From NCBI RefSeq assembly GCF_036017915.1, contig NZ_CP107929.1, positions 3,352,001 to 3,416,000 on the forward strand: 64,000 nt of DNA, read 5' to 3'. Under the pieces are notes generated by a model that saw nothing but the letters and a program-made list of their open reading frames with translations, was not told the origin of the DNA and ran no database searches. The translations under genes were made by a program, and so were the position numbers. This DNA comes from Micromonospora sp. NBC_00421. GTDB lineage: Bacteria > Actinomycetota > Actinomycetes > Mycobacteriales > Micromonosporaceae. Below are positions 12,461 through 21,636 of this stretch, piece after piece (positions within the stretch are counted from its first letter, which is position 1; every line of letters begins with the position of its first letter).

Positions 12461-13348
12461 TCAGGACCAGTCGAAACGCATCCCCAACCGCTGCTCCAGC
12501 GCCGCGTTGTGCGGGGCGAAGTGCGCGCTCAGCTCGGCCCGCACCGGCGCCGGCATGGCGCTGCTACGCCGGTGGTTGTGCGCCTCGTACGCGGCGAGCC
12601 GGTGCGGGGGCAGGCCGAGGAAGTCGAGCACCCGGGCATAGGTCGCGGCCGGTTCGGCGTACAGCGTCTCGCTGGGCAGGATCAGCAGCTGGGAGCGGTC
12701 GAAGCGGTCCAGCCACGGCGTCAGGTGCTCCAGGTAGCGGCCCCGGGCCCGGTAGGTGTACCAGTCGTACGCCTCGCTGAAGTACGTCGGGTCGGCGATC
12801 AGCTTCTCCCGCTCCCCCGCCGTCCGCTCCTCCTCGCGGGCCAGCGCCTCGGCGAAGTCCAGCGGCTCCTTCCCCTCGGTCCGCCGCTCCTTCCAGTGCG
12901 AGTACGCCCGCTCCACCGGATCCCGGAGCAGGAAGATCAACCGCACCTCGGGCAGCAGCTCGGCGACCCGCTGCGGGACGAGCGGGTGGAACATGTACAG
13001 CGGCGCGGCCTCGCCGACGCGGGCCGGCCGACCGTGCCGGCGTTCCAGGGCCTGGCGGTGCCGCGCGGTCGGGAAGTGCGAGCGGTACCAGGCCTCGCCC
13101 CGGCCCCAGTTCTCCTCGAAGTAGTGCGAGGTCTTGGTGTTCCAGGCCGGGAAGAGCCGGGGCACCAGCGGATGCGCCAGCAGGTAGCGCCAGAGCGAGG
13201 TGGTGCCGCCCCGCTTGGTGCCGGTGATCAGGAAGTCCGGCAGCGGCCGGCGGTCGCTGGTGCGTTCGCCGTACCGGACCAGTGAGCTGCGCACCTGGTG
13301 GGTGACCTGGTGCGGGACCACACCCTTGAGGCGGTCGCGGATCGTCAT
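12461..13348 (-). CDS. PAPS-dependent sulfotransferase
   Basis: The 295-residue protein is a sulfotransferase of the heparan/chondroitin-sulfate-like fold, transferring sulfate from PAPS to an acceptor, here most likely a carbohydrate. The 5'-phosphosulfate loop is ITGTKRGGTTSLW (about 41-53) and the 3'-phosphate site is RDPVERAYSHW (141-151). An extra block, YDWYTYRARGRYLEHL, is typical of bacterial carbohydrate sulfotransferases. No signal peptide or membrane span, so it should act in the cytoplasm on a lipid-linked or nucleotide-linked sugar. It is the last gene of the wzz-GT2-ligase-flippase row. Confidence 0.85.
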   Translation of the reverse strand: MTIRDRLKGVVPHQVTHQVRSSLVRYGERTSDRRPLPDFLITGTKRGGTTSLWRYLLAHPLVPRLFPAWNTKTSHYFEENWGRGEAWYRSHFPTARHRQALERRHGRPARVGEAAPLYMFHPLVPQRVAELLPEVRLIFLLRDPVERAYSHWKERRTEGKEPLDFAEALAREEERTAGEREKLIADPTYFSEAYDWYTYRARGRYLEHLTPWLDRFDRSQLLILPSETLYAEPAATYARVLDFLGLPPHRLAAYEAHNHRRSSAMPAPVRAELSAHFAPHNAALEQRLGMRFDWS

Positions 13349-13360
13349 CGTCTCCCTCTC

Positions 13361-13422
13361 GTCACGCCGGTCTCGGCCTGAGCATCGTCACGCCGACTTC
13401 GGCCTGAGCATCGTCACGGCGG
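13361..13422. repeat. 26-bp tandem duplication at the flippase stop codon
   Basis: Two 26-bp units starting GTCACGCC begin at 13361 and 13387, and a third partial copy follows at 13413. The duplication covers the last codons of the flippase gene (TMLRPKSA); because 26 is not a multiple of three, the extra copy is out of frame and untranslated. Confidence 0.85.
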
Positions 13423-14989
13423 CCCGCACCGTACGCCGGACCCGCCGGTCCAGCAGCAGCCCGGCGGCGACGACCGCCAGCACCACCAGGGCCAGCGCCA
13501 GACCGGCCAGCCCCCGGCCGGCGACCAGCGCGCTGAGCACCGCCACCACCGCCGCGCCGCCACCGGCCCCGACCGCCGCCCAGCCCACCGAGCGGGTGAG
13601 CAGCGGCTCGCCGATCGCCACCCGGGCGGCCACCGCGGCCAGCACGTTCTCGGCGACCACCCCGGCCGTCCAGGCGTACGCCGCGCCGAGGGCCCCGTGG
13701 TCGGGGACGAGCAGGAAGCCCAGCCCCACGGTGAGCGCCAGCCCGACCACCGTGGCCTGGAGGTGGCGGGCGCTGTTGCCGCTCATCAGCAGCATCGTCT
13801 GCACGATGCCCACCCCGGAGTTGACGAGCATCGCCCCGGCGAGCACCGCCAGCGGAGCGGCCCCGGCGGTGAACCCGTCGCCGAAGAGGCCGAGGAAGGC
13901 GGGCGCGAAGACCGCCAGGAGCAGGTACGCCGGCCAGGACAGCAGGATGATCACGACGGTGACCCGCCGGTAGACGAGCGCCGCGTCGGCGGTACGCCCC
14001 TGCCCGAGCAGCCGGGACAGCTGCGGCGCGACGGCCACCCGCAACCCCTGCATGATCAACAGACCGGCCAGGGCGTACCGGCCGACCGCGCCGAAGACAC
14101 CGGACTCGTCCGCGCCCGCCAACGCCGAGGTGAGCAGCACCCCGACCCACATGCTGCTGGCGTCGATGGCCGCCGACACCGCCCGGGGCAACGCAAAGCC
14201 CCAGAGGGTACGCCAGTCCGCGCCGTCCGGCCGCAGCCGCGCCCCGGCGAGCAGGCCGAGGGGCCGCAGCAACAGCACGGCGGCGGCGACCACGGCCAAC
14301 GCCACCGGCAGCAGCCAACCGCCGAAGCCGACGGCCACCCCGGCACCGGTGGCGACGGTCGCCAGCAGCAGGACGGGCCGGGCCGACGGCACCAGCACGT
14401 ACTGGATGCCGACCACGGCGGTCACCGGTCGGACCGCCCGGACGGCGGCGAGCAGCACTGTCAGCGCCACGGTGACCGGCAGCGCCAGGAAGGCCAGCCG
14501 CAGCAGCGTCGGCCCCTCCGCCCCCTCGAAGAAGACCGGGGCGAGCCGGTCGGCGGTGAGCGCACCGACCGTCGCCACCAGCCCGGTGAGCCCGAGCACC
14601 GGCAGCAGGGCGACCGGCAGCAGTCGGGCGGCGTCGCCATCGGCACCGGGACGACGTCGGGGCAACGCCCAGACCAGGGCGGTGTCCGCACCGGCGCAGC
14701 AGATCGCGCCCAGGATGGAGACCACGCCGATGGCGGTGAAGAGCGCGCCGGAGCCGTCGGTGCCGAAGCCACGCACGATGACCACGGTGAGCAGGAAACC
14801 CAGCGCGCCGTTGACCGCCGCGCCGACCAGCCCGACAGCGCCGTTGCGGGCGCTGCGCCGTACCTCGCCGGAACCGCCCGCCGTGCCCGGGGCGTCCGCC
14901 GCCGGCCCGAACGACGGGTCGGCCGCAACGGTACGGCGGTCGACCTGCCGGGGAATCGCCGCAGTGGTTCCGGGTCCCGGTCGCCTCAT
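13388..14989 (-). CDS. Polysaccharide flippase of the Wzx/MOP superfamily
   Basis: The 533-residue protein is hydrophobic throughout after a 60-residue polar N-terminus, with about 12-14 predicted spans, and fits the polysaccharide export (Wzx/RfbX-like) group. Such proteins flip undecaprenyl-linked oligosaccharides across the membrane. Landmarks are GALGFLLTVVIVRGFG near the first span, the central GVFGAVGRYALAGLLIMQGL and the LSRLLGQGR loop. ATG 14989 overlaps the stop of the ligase-like gene as ATGA. Substrate is not predictable from sequence; context suggests a surface glycan. Confidence 0.82.
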   Translation of the reverse strand: MRRPGPGTTAAIPRQVDRRTVAADPSFGPAADAPGTAGGSGEVRRSARNGAVGLVGAAVNGALGFLLTVVIVRGFGTDGSGALFTAIGVVSILGAICCAGADTALVWALPRRRPGADGDAARLLPVALLPVLGLTGLVATVGALTADRLAPVFFEGAEGPTLLRLAFLALPVTVALTVLLAAVRAVRPVTAVVGIQYVLVPSARPVLLLATVATGAGVAVGFGGWLLPVALAVVAAAVLLLRPLGLLAGARLRPDGADWRTLWGFALPRAVSAAIDASSMWVGVLLTSALAGADESGVFGAVGRYALAGLLIMQGLRVAVAPQLSRLLGQGRTADAALVYRRVTVVIILLSWPAYLLLAVFAPAFLGLFGDGFTAGAAPLAVLAGAMLVNSGVGIVQTMLLMSGNSARHLQATVVGLALTVGLGFLLVPDHGALGAAYAWTAGVVAENVLAAVAARVAIGEPLLTRSVGWAAVGAGGGAAVVAVLSALVAGRGLAGLALALVVLAVVAAGLLLDRRVRRTVRAAVTMLRPKSA

Positions 14990-16737
14990 GCCCGCTCCCT
15001 GCCGTCCTCGGTGCCGGTCTGGTCTTCGGTCCGGGTGGTGACCCGGGCCGGTGGGGCGGCCCCGGAGGGCTGCGCCGGCCGCACCACGGTCGGCGCGTCC
15101 ACCCCACCGGCCGGACGGGAACCGCCGGACGGCGGACGGGAACCGCCGGACGGCGGACGGGAACCGCCGGACGGCGGACGGGAACCGCCGGACGGAGCCG
15201 GGGGCCGGGCCGGAGCCTGGGTCGGCACCGAAGTTGGAGCCGGAGCCGGGGGCACGACCGGAACCGGGGATGCGGGACCAGTGGGGGTGGCTCCGGTGGG
15301 CGGAGCGGGAACGCTGGCGGTGGCCCTGCCGGGTCGGGTCGGGACGGTGGCCGATGCCCTGGCCGGTACGGATGCCGTCCCGGTGGCCGAGGCCGCGCCC
15401 GTGGCCGGTACGCCGGGGGCCGACGACGCCGCCCGGGGCGGACGTGGCTGGGTGACTCCCGGCGCGAGTGTCACCGCGCGGTTCACCGGCCCGTTGACCG
15501 CCGCCAACCCGGCCCCGACCGCGAAGAAGATGACCGACATGTTCGGGTCGATGTAGGCGTACACCGGGATCACCACGAGGGCGATCACCGGGATGGTGCT
15601 CAGCCACTGCCCGGCCGGGGAGACCGCCGTGGCCAACCGTTTCGCGATCAGCACCAGCCAGGCCAGGAAGGCGATCAGGGCCGGGATGCCGTGGCTGTAG
15701 AGCACCTGCCAGACCATGCCCTGGGTGCCGAGTGGTTCCTCGGCGAGCGTGGTGTCGACACTGTTGGGTGCGCCGTACCCGAGCAGCGGCGAGCGTTCGA
15801 CCGCCTGGAGGGTACGCACGTAGAGGTCCATCCGGTCGACGTTGGTGTCGGTGCTGCTGACCCGGTTGTCGATCAGCTCCTGCACCGGCACCACCAGGCT
15901 GACCACCCAGACCAGCAGCACCAGCCCGCCGATCGAGGCGATGAGCTTGGCGTTGCCCCGGACCAGCGCCCGCAGGCCCAGGTAGGTCAGCCCCGCGCCG
16001 AGGCCGAGGAACATGCCCCGGTTGAGGGTCATGAACGCCGGCACCATCGACAGCGGCAACGACACCAGCAACGCCACCCGGAACTTGCCGGTACGCACCG
16101 AGGTCAGGTACGCCAGCACGCACGGCACCAGCAGCGCGTACGCCGTACCCCAGTTGTTGGTGTACGGGTAGGGCGCGGCGGTCCGGTAGATCGGGGCCCG
16201 CGAGACCGGGTTGAACTCGTTGGCCCGCACGTGGGTCAACGCCTGGATGAACCGCTCCCCCGACATGCTGCCCGGCAGCAGCATCTCCACCGGGGTGGTG
16301 AGCTGGAAGCGGGGTGCCAGCACGGCCAACCAGCCCAGGGCGACCACGCCCAGCCAGTACCAACCGAGAGGGCGGAGCACCTGGTCCCAGGGGACGCCGT
16401 CGCGGACCAGGTTGTAGACGTAGACGCAGACGATCAGGGCGGTCAGCATGAAGCCGAAACGCAACCCGGAGGTGAAATAGGCGGTGACCCGGTCCAGTCG
16501 GGTGAAGCTGAGCAGCACCAGGGCGAGCAGCACCAGCCAGCAGGCGGTGCCGGTGGGCAGCGCCACCCGGCCCCGGGTGACCAGCAGGCCCAGCAGCACC
16601 ACCCCGAACGCCGACCAGCCGAGGTAGAAGCCGCCGAGCACCCACCAGAGCGGCATCAACCCGAACATCGCCAGCAACGGCCAGGTGGGCAGCGGCGGCG
16701 GCCCGGCGGGCGATCCGCCCACCCGCCGGTCAGACAC
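14986..16737 (-). CDS. O-antigen ligase / Wzy-like polysaccharide polymerase with long proline-rich tail
   Basis: The 583-residue membrane protein has about 10-12 spans and a large outer loop (about 160-215, ending in PYPYTNNWGTAYALLVP) followed by LNRGMFLGLG and the RSPLLGYGAPNS region, as in the WaaL/Wzy family. It probably polymerises or ligates repeat units at the outer face. From about residue 440 the protein is a disordered Pro/Ala/Thr tail ending in four PPSGGSR repeats. Start is GTG 16737, overlapping the GT2 gene end by 8 bases. Choice between ligase and polymerase is open. Confidence 0.75.
   Translation of the reverse strand: MSDRRVGGSPAGPPPLPTWPLLAMFGLMPLWWVLGGFYLGWSAFGVVLLGLLVTRGRVALPTGTACWLVLLALVLLSFTRLDRVTAYFTSGLRFGFMLTALIVCVYVYNLVRDGVPWDQVLRPLGWYWLGVVALGWLAVLAPRFQLTTPVEMLLPGSMSGERFIQALTHVRANEFNPVSRAPIYRTAAPYPYTNNWGTAYALLVPCVLAYLTSVRTGKFRVALLVSLPLSMVPAFMTLNRGMFLGLGAGLTYLGLRALVRGNAKLIASIGGLVLLVWVVSLVVPVQELIDNRVSSTDTNVDRMDLYVRTLQAVERSPLLGYGAPNSVDTTLAEEPLGTQGMVWQVLYSHGIPALIAFLAWLVLIAKRLATAVSPAGQWLSTIPVIALVVIPVYAYIDPNMSVIFFAVGAGLAAVNGPVNRAVTLAPGVTQPRPPRAASSAPGVPATGAASATGTASVPARASATVPTRPGRATASVPAPPTGATPTGPASPVPVVPPAPAPTSVPTQAPARPPAPSGGSRPPSGGSRPPSGGSRPPSGGSRPAGGVDAPTVVRPAQPSGAAPPARVTTRTEDQTGTEDGRERA
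15112..15200. repeat. 21-bp coding tandem repeats (PPSGGSR)
   Basis: Four nearly identical 21-base units (GGGAACCGCCGGACGGCGGAC) encode PPSGGSR heptapeptides in the tail of the ligase-like protein. They are in frame and low-complexity, so copy number may vary between strains. Confidence 0.92.
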
Positions 16738-17662
16738 CCCGCCCCCGGCGCTGGGCCAGCCGGAGCACCCGCTCTCCGGAGAGCAGTCCGAGCACCACCG
16801 GGACGGTCACCAGCACCCGCTTCTCCCGGGGGTTGAGCCGGACCACCCGGCCGAGTTCCCGCACCGCCTCCCGCCGCCGCCGGCCGGAGGCGAGCGCGAA
16901 GGCGATCTGGCCGTGCAGCCGGGCCAGACCGGTCCGGCTAGCTGCCAACTCGGGGTGCTTGTCCAGCAGGTAACGGGTGGCCTCGACGATGGTCGCCCAG
17001 CGACCGAAGAAGAACGAGCCACCGTGCCAGTCGACCACCACAAGCACCTCGGGCACGATCACCACCGGGCCGTGCCCGGCGATCCGCAGCAGCCACTCGT
17101 AGTCCTCGCCGTAGCCGCCGGGCAGCTCCTCGTCGACCGGACCGATCGCGTCCCAGGTGGAACGCCGGATGAGGATGGTGCTGGAGTGCACCTCCATGAT
17201 CCGGTCCTCGACGAAGTCGGGCAGGGTGACCTCGGCCCGGTCGAGTTGCCGTTCCTTGGCGATGCCCGGCCCCTCCAACCGGATCCCGCAGCTCGCGGCG
17301 GCGGCGTCGGGGCGCTGCGCCAGCAGCTCCACCTGCCGGCGAAGCTTCCCCGGCAGCCAGAAGTCGTCGTCGTCGCAGAACGCGATCAACTCGGCAGCGG
17401 CCTCGTCGACGCCTGTGTTACGACCGCCGGGCAGGCCCTGCCGGTGGGTGTTGGGAACGTAGCGCAGGGTCCGGCCGGCCGGGACGTCGACGGCCAGCTC
17501 GCGCAGGTCGGTGTGGTCGTAGACCACGACGCACTCCACCGGCCCGGGGTAGTCCTGGTCGAGCACCGCGCGGACGGCCCGTTCCAGCAGGCCGGGCCGG
17601 TCCCGGGTGGCGATCACCACGGTCACCGGCGGGTGCTGCGGGGCGGCCGTCGGCTCAGTCAC
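16730..17662 (-). CDS. Glycosyltransferase family 2
   Basis: The 310-residue protein has a GT-A fold: TVVIATRDRPGLLERAVRAV near the N-terminus, GLPGGRNTGVDEAAAELIAF and the metal-binding DDDDFW at 97-102, then GGYGEDYEWLLR as the likely catalytic-base region. It should add one sugar to a growing lipid-linked unit on the cytoplasmic side. A C-terminal basic region and short hydrophobic stretch (VLVTVPVVLGLL) may bind the membrane. GTG 17662 overlaps the wzz-like stop. Donor and acceptor unknown. Confidence 0.88.
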   Translation of the reverse strand: MTEPTAAPQHPPVTVVIATRDRPGLLERAVRAVLDQDYPGPVECVVVYDHTDLRELAVDVPAGRTLRYVPNTHRQGLPGGRNTGVDEAAAELIAFCDDDDFWLPGKLRRQVELLAQRPDAAAASCGIRLEGPGIAKERQLDRAEVTLPDFVEDRIMEVHSSTILIRRSTWDAIGPVDEELPGGYGEDYEWLLRIAGHGPVVIVPEVLVVVDWHGGSFFFGRWATIVEATRYLLDKHPELAASRTGLARLHGQIAFALASGRRRREAVRELGRVVRLNPREKRVLVTVPVVLGLLSGERVLRLAQRRGRGV

Positions 17663-19304
17663 GCTTCTCTCCCGTCACCACGAACCCGACCGGCTCGACC
17701 CCCACCGCGCGCAGCCGTTCCACCAGTTGGCTCAGCCTGCCGGTGCGGGTCTTGTCCCGGGCGGCGACCAGCACCGCCCGGCCCTCCCGGGCGGCCCGCA
17801 CGCCCCGCTCGTCGTGCAGGGCGGGTGGCGCGTCGATCACGGTCACCCCGCCGGCCACCGGCGCGTCCAGCGGGACCAGGCGCACCGCACCGGTGCCGAT
17901 ACACAGCTCCTCGCCGTCGGTGGCGGGGGCCTCCTTCGGCAGGACCCGGGGGATGATCTCGGTCTTGTCCGCCGCCGTGGTGGTGGACCGGTAGACCCCG
18001 CCGTTCTTCGCATCCTCGGTGGGGAACGGCCGGGGCTTGCGGACCGGCTGGATGATCATGGTGTCTTCCGGGTTGCCCGCCGGTGCCGGGGCGGCAGCCG
18101 CCGGAGCCGGCGTCGGGACGCTGCTGGGCATCGGCCGGGGGCGGGGCACCCGGGGACGGGCCGACTCGACGGCCGGGTGCCGGCGCTGGGCGTCGGTGAG
18201 CAACGCCCGGATCCGGTCCCGGCTCTCCGGGGCGACACCCAGGCGCACCTGGTGCCCGGCCTGGGCGAGCGCCGCGGCGACCCCGGCGGTGACCTGTTCC
18301 CGTCGCTCGTCGTCGGCGCTGGACAGCAGGACCAGCGGCAGCGGCTTCGGCCCGTCCACCCAACGGCCCAGGGCCAGCACCAGGTAGCGCAGGTCGGTGT
18401 CGGAGAGCCGGCCGACGCCGTCGCGTCCGACGGTCCCCAGCAGTGGGGCGCCCACCAGCGCGGACGCCTCGGCGGCGGTACGCACCCGGCGGTCCATGGA
18501 CTCCCGGACGAAGGCGACCAACCCGCCGACGAGCAGGCCGCCGAGCAGGCCGGCGACCAGGATCAGCGGGGCGGCGTCCCGACTGGACGGGACGGGCGCC
18601 CGTGCGGCGCTGGTCACCGAACCGGGGCTGAGATCCGCCGAAGCGATCTTGGACCGCTGTTCGGCGAGGGTGGCGAGCTGGTCGTTGAGCGCCCGCAGCT
18701 GGTCCAGCAGGGCGCTGGTGCGCGGCGACGGGCTGGAGGAGCCCTGGTTGGCCGGCAGCGACCGCTGGGTGGTGGTGCGCTGGCTGGTGACCAGGGCGAT
18801 CGTCTCGTCGTAGGACTTGAGCACGGCGGCGCGCTGGTTCTCGTACATGCCCTTGCGCAGTTCGAGGTACGACTCGGCGGCGCCGTTCGCGCCGTCCACC
18901 GCCTCGGCCTCGCCGTGCCCGGCGTAGCTGAACCGCATCACCTGGCCGCCGACAGGCGTCTCCACGGCGAGCGCGTCGGCCACGTCGGTGGTGTCCCGGC
19001 CGGTGATCGAGGCGACCTTGTCGATGACGTCGTTGCTGGTGGCGATCCCGCTCTCGGCGGTCATGTTGACCGCCCGGTCGGCGCCGCCGGAGGGCACCGA
19101 GAACGGGTCGGTGACCACCGGGCGGACCACCACGGCCGTGGTGGCGGTGTAGGTGGGAGGGAAGACCAGCAGGTAGGCGGCCACCAGCAACAGCACCAAC
19201 CCGGTGGCGGCGAGCACCGTGCGCCACCGCCGCACCGGGATACGGGCCAACTCGGCCAGGCCGACCGGGCGCTGCCGGGCGGGAGTGACGTCGGTCACAT
19301 CCAT
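17655..19304 (-). CDS. Wzz-type polysaccharide co-polymerase fused to a degenerate BY-kinase-like domain
   Basis: The 549-residue protein has two membrane spans (about 30-48 and 245-266) bracketing an outer coiled-coil region, the layout of chain-length determinants (Wzz/CapA). After the second span comes a domain arranged like the tyrosine kinase CapB/CpsD, but the Walker A position reads LLSSADDERREQVTAGV (about 327-343) with no GKS/T, and only a Walker B-like VIDAPPAL remains at 489-496. A long Pro/Ala linker splits the domain (390-415). There is no Tyr-rich C-terminus. It probably sets chain length without kinase activity. First gene of its operon. Confidence 0.82.
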   Translation of the reverse strand: MDVTDVTPARQRPVGLAELARIPVRRWRTVLAATGLVLLLVAAYLLVFPPTYTATTAVVVRPVVTDPFSVPSGGADRAVNMTAESGIATSNDVIDKVASITGRDTTDVADALAVETPVGGQVMRFSYAGHGEAEAVDGANGAAESYLELRKGMYENQRAAVLKSYDETIALVTSQRTTTQRSLPANQGSSSPSPRTSALLDQLRALNDQLATLAEQRSKIASADLSPGSVTSAARAPVPSSRDAAPLILVAGLLGGLLVGGLVAFVRESMDRRVRTAAEASALVGAPLLGTVGRDGVGRLSDTDLRYLVLALGRWVDGPKPLPLVLLSSADDERREQVTAGVAAALAQAGHQVRLGVAPESRDRIRALLTDAQRRHPAVESARPRVPRPRPMPSSVPTPAPAAAAPAPAGNPEDTMIIQPVRKPRPFPTEDAKNGGVYRSTTTAADKTEIIPRVLPKEAPATDGEELCIGTGAVRLVPLDAPVAGGVTVIDAPPALHDERGVRAAREGRAVLVAARDKTRTGRLSQLVERLRAVGVEPVGFVVTGEKRD

Positions 19305-19438
19305 CAGTCAGGTCCTCTTGCGATGCGGGAGTGGGCGGGTCGGCGCGGGCCGGACGACGGCCCCGGTGCGAGCCGCTGATGGTCCCATTGTCGCCGACCG
19401 TTCACCTGCGGTCGACAGCCGACCGGTCCCCCTGTGAC

Positions 19439-19484
19439 ACGGGTGGTCCGCCGGTGCCTCTGGGGACACCGGCGGACCACCCGT
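19439..19484 (-). terminator. Terminator after the beta-propeller gene
   Basis: An 18-bp perfect stem (19439-19456 with 19467-19484) around a 10-base loop starts 12 bases past the beta-propeller stop. It separates that gene from the wzz-like operon. Confidence 0.88.
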
Positions 19485-19496
19485 ACCGGATACGGA

Positions 19497-21440
19497 TCAG
19501 GAGGTGGCGAAGAACAGCGTCCGGCTCGACCAGTTCACGCCGGCGCCGGCCGGCGCGATCTCGACCGAGGCGGCACCGTCGACGGCAGCCTCGTCGAACG
19601 GCACGGCCCGCAGCGAGCCGTTGCTGTTGCCGTAGACGATCTTGCCGTTGACCCAGGCCATCCCCCGCACGTTGCCCCAGTTCAGGCTCACGCTCGGCAG
19701 GGTGAACTCGGTGCAGCCCACGATGTAGCCGTCCGGCTCCAGGTAGCGGTAGAACAACTTGTTGGTGCCGGACTTGGTGTAGTACATCCGACCGTTGAGG
19801 TAGAACGCCCCACTCATCGTCGAAGGCTTGAACCAGTTGTTGTAGCCGCTGCTGATCCAGGGCGCACCCACCGAGCCGCCCGAGAGGATCGACACGTCCA
19901 GGTAGCTGCCGTTGGGCGCGGTCGCGTCGGTCTTCGACCAGTAGAGCTTGTTGCCGATCGTGAACGACGCCCCGGCCGAGGTGAGGTTCGGCTGGCTGCT
20001 GCTCACCGGCGTACCCAGCGTGCTGCCGTCGAACGGCACCTTGGTGGCCTGGCCGTCAGCGGTGCCGACGTACAGGAAGCCCGACGCCGCGGTCGGCGCG
20101 TTGGTCGCCGCAACGGTACGGCCACCGGCGAGCGGGAACAGCCCCAGCCGGCCGTGGTACTCGTTGCCCAGACCGTCGGAGTCGAAGCCGGCGTACAGGC
20201 CGGTGCTGCCCCGCCACAGCTCCCACATGATCGGACCCCAGGTGGTGGTGCCCGCCGGGGCGCCCGAACGGGTCGGGTTCCAGACCAGCGGCAGGCCGTT
20301 GATCGGGTCCAGCGCGCCCAGACCGAACCGGTTGATCGCCCCGGAGCCGGCCGAGTCGTTGCCGTTGGCGTTGCTCAGCCAGCGGAAGTGACCACCGACG
20401 TAGACCACGTTGTCGGCCACCTCGACGGAGGTGACCGAGTCGGTGCCGGTGTAGTTGACCCAGGTGGCGTCCAGGGCGGAGCCCCGGTCGGCGGTCTCGA
20501 ACCGGGCGATGGCGTCGCAGTACGCCCCGTCGCCCCGGCCACCGTCGGCGATGATCACGAAGTACGTGCCGTCGTCGGAGAAGTCGACGTCCCGGGCGTA
20601 GAACGGGAACGAGTCGCTGTAGCAGGGCGCCACGTAGCGCTGGGTGCTCCAGGCGGCGACCGCCGGGGTGCCGTCCAGCTCGACGACCACCACCTGGTTG
20701 CGGGGCTGGCCGTTGACCTCGGTGAAGTTGCCCACCGCGACCAGGGTCTTGCCGTCGGGCGCGACGGCGAGACCCCAGACCAGCTCGCTGCTGGCCCGGG
20801 CGACGCTGGCGTCGATCTGGAAGGTCGGGTCGATCGCGCCGGTGGTCGCGTCGAGCCGGGCGAGCAGCGAGTGCTGGGTGCCGTTGACCCAGTGGAACGC
20901 GCCGGCGATGTAGAGCTTGTTGCCGACCACCACGGTCCGCCGGACCAGGCCGCCGTCGCTGCGGCCGACCCAGCCGGTGACCGTCGCGCCGGTGGCCGGG
21001 TCCAGCTCGACGAGGTTCTTGCGGCTGACCCCGTTCACGTTCATGAAGGAGCCACCGACGATGAGCTTGCCGTCGGGGCTCGCCGCGAGGGCGTGCACCG
21101 CGCCGTCCAGCGTCGGGGTGAAGTCGGCCTTCAGCGCGCCGCTGGCCCGGTCGTACGCGAACAGGTAGTTGCGGGTGGTCCAGCTCGCGGCACCGGCGGC
21201 CTTGATCGAGGTGAACGAGCCCCCGACGTAGACGGTGTTGCCGATCTCGGCGAACGCCTTGGTGTCACCGTTCTGCGCGTGCGGGATGTTGTCCGCCGGG
21301 TCCGCCGAGGTGAGGGTGCTGGTGACCGGCGTGAGGTTGGCCGCCCGGGCCGGGGCGGCCAACAGGCCGACCGTGAGCACCGGTACGGCGAGTGCGGCGA
21401 ACCACCGCCGCCACACCGGTCGGAACGTTCTGTGAAGCAC
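19497..21440 (-). CDS. Secreted delta-60-repeat beta-propeller protein
   Basis: The 647-residue protein starts with a secretion signal (VLHRTFRPVWRRWFAALAV, then a hydrophobic core and APARAA, cleavage near residue 33). The mature part is a run of blades of the type VGGSFTSIKA, VGGSFMNVNG, IAGAFHWVNG, VGNFTEVNG and VGGHFRWLSN, each with a GNFxxVNG-like turn, typical of delta-60-repeat propellers. No catalytic motif is evident. GTG 21440 is chosen because it begins the signal peptide and follows GGGGG. Likely an outer-surface or exported glycan-associated protein; true ligand unknown. Confidence 0.8.
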   Translation of the reverse strand: MLHRTFRPVWRRWFAALAVPVLTVGLLAAPARAANLTPVTSTLTSADPADNIPHAQNGDTKAFAEIGNTVYVGGSFTSIKAAGAASWTTRNYLFAYDRASGALKADFTPTLDGAVHALAASPDGKLIVGGSFMNVNGVSRKNLVELDPATGATVTGWVGRSDGGLVRRTVVVGNKLYIAGAFHWVNGTQHSLLARLDATTGAIDPTFQIDASVARASSELVWGLAVAPDGKTLVAVGNFTEVNGQPRNQVVVVELDGTPAVAAWSTQRYVAPCYSDSFPFYARDVDFSDDGTYFVIIADGGRGDGAYCDAIARFETADRGSALDATWVNYTGTDSVTSVEVADNVVYVGGHFRWLSNANGNDSAGSGAINRFGLGALDPINGLPLVWNPTRSGAPAGTTTWGPIMWELWRGSTGLYAGFDSDGLGNEYHGRLGLFPLAGGRTVAATNAPTAASGFLYVGTADGQATKVPFDGSTLGTPVSSSQPNLTSAGASFTIGNKLYWSKTDATAPNGSYLDVSILSGGSVGAPWISSGYNNWFKPSTMSGAFYLNGRMYYTKSGTNKLFYRYLEPDGYIVGCTEFTLPSVSLNWGNVRGMAWVNGKIVYGNSNGSLRAVPFDEAAVDGAASVEIAPAGAGVNWSSRTLFFATS

Positions 21441-21636
21441 TGGCGCCCCCAAAGATGAAGTGAGATCATGCGTAGCTTGCTCTGCCCGGACATTTCCCAC
21501 CATCAACCGACCGGTCCGCTCGACCACCGGCTCGGTCCGGTCCTGCCGTACGGGTCGTGTCCGGACGACCCGCGGCGGACGAGAATCACGCGTCGACCGG
21601 GGGAACCCGCCACCGGGCTACCGGTCCCGGTCGGCC

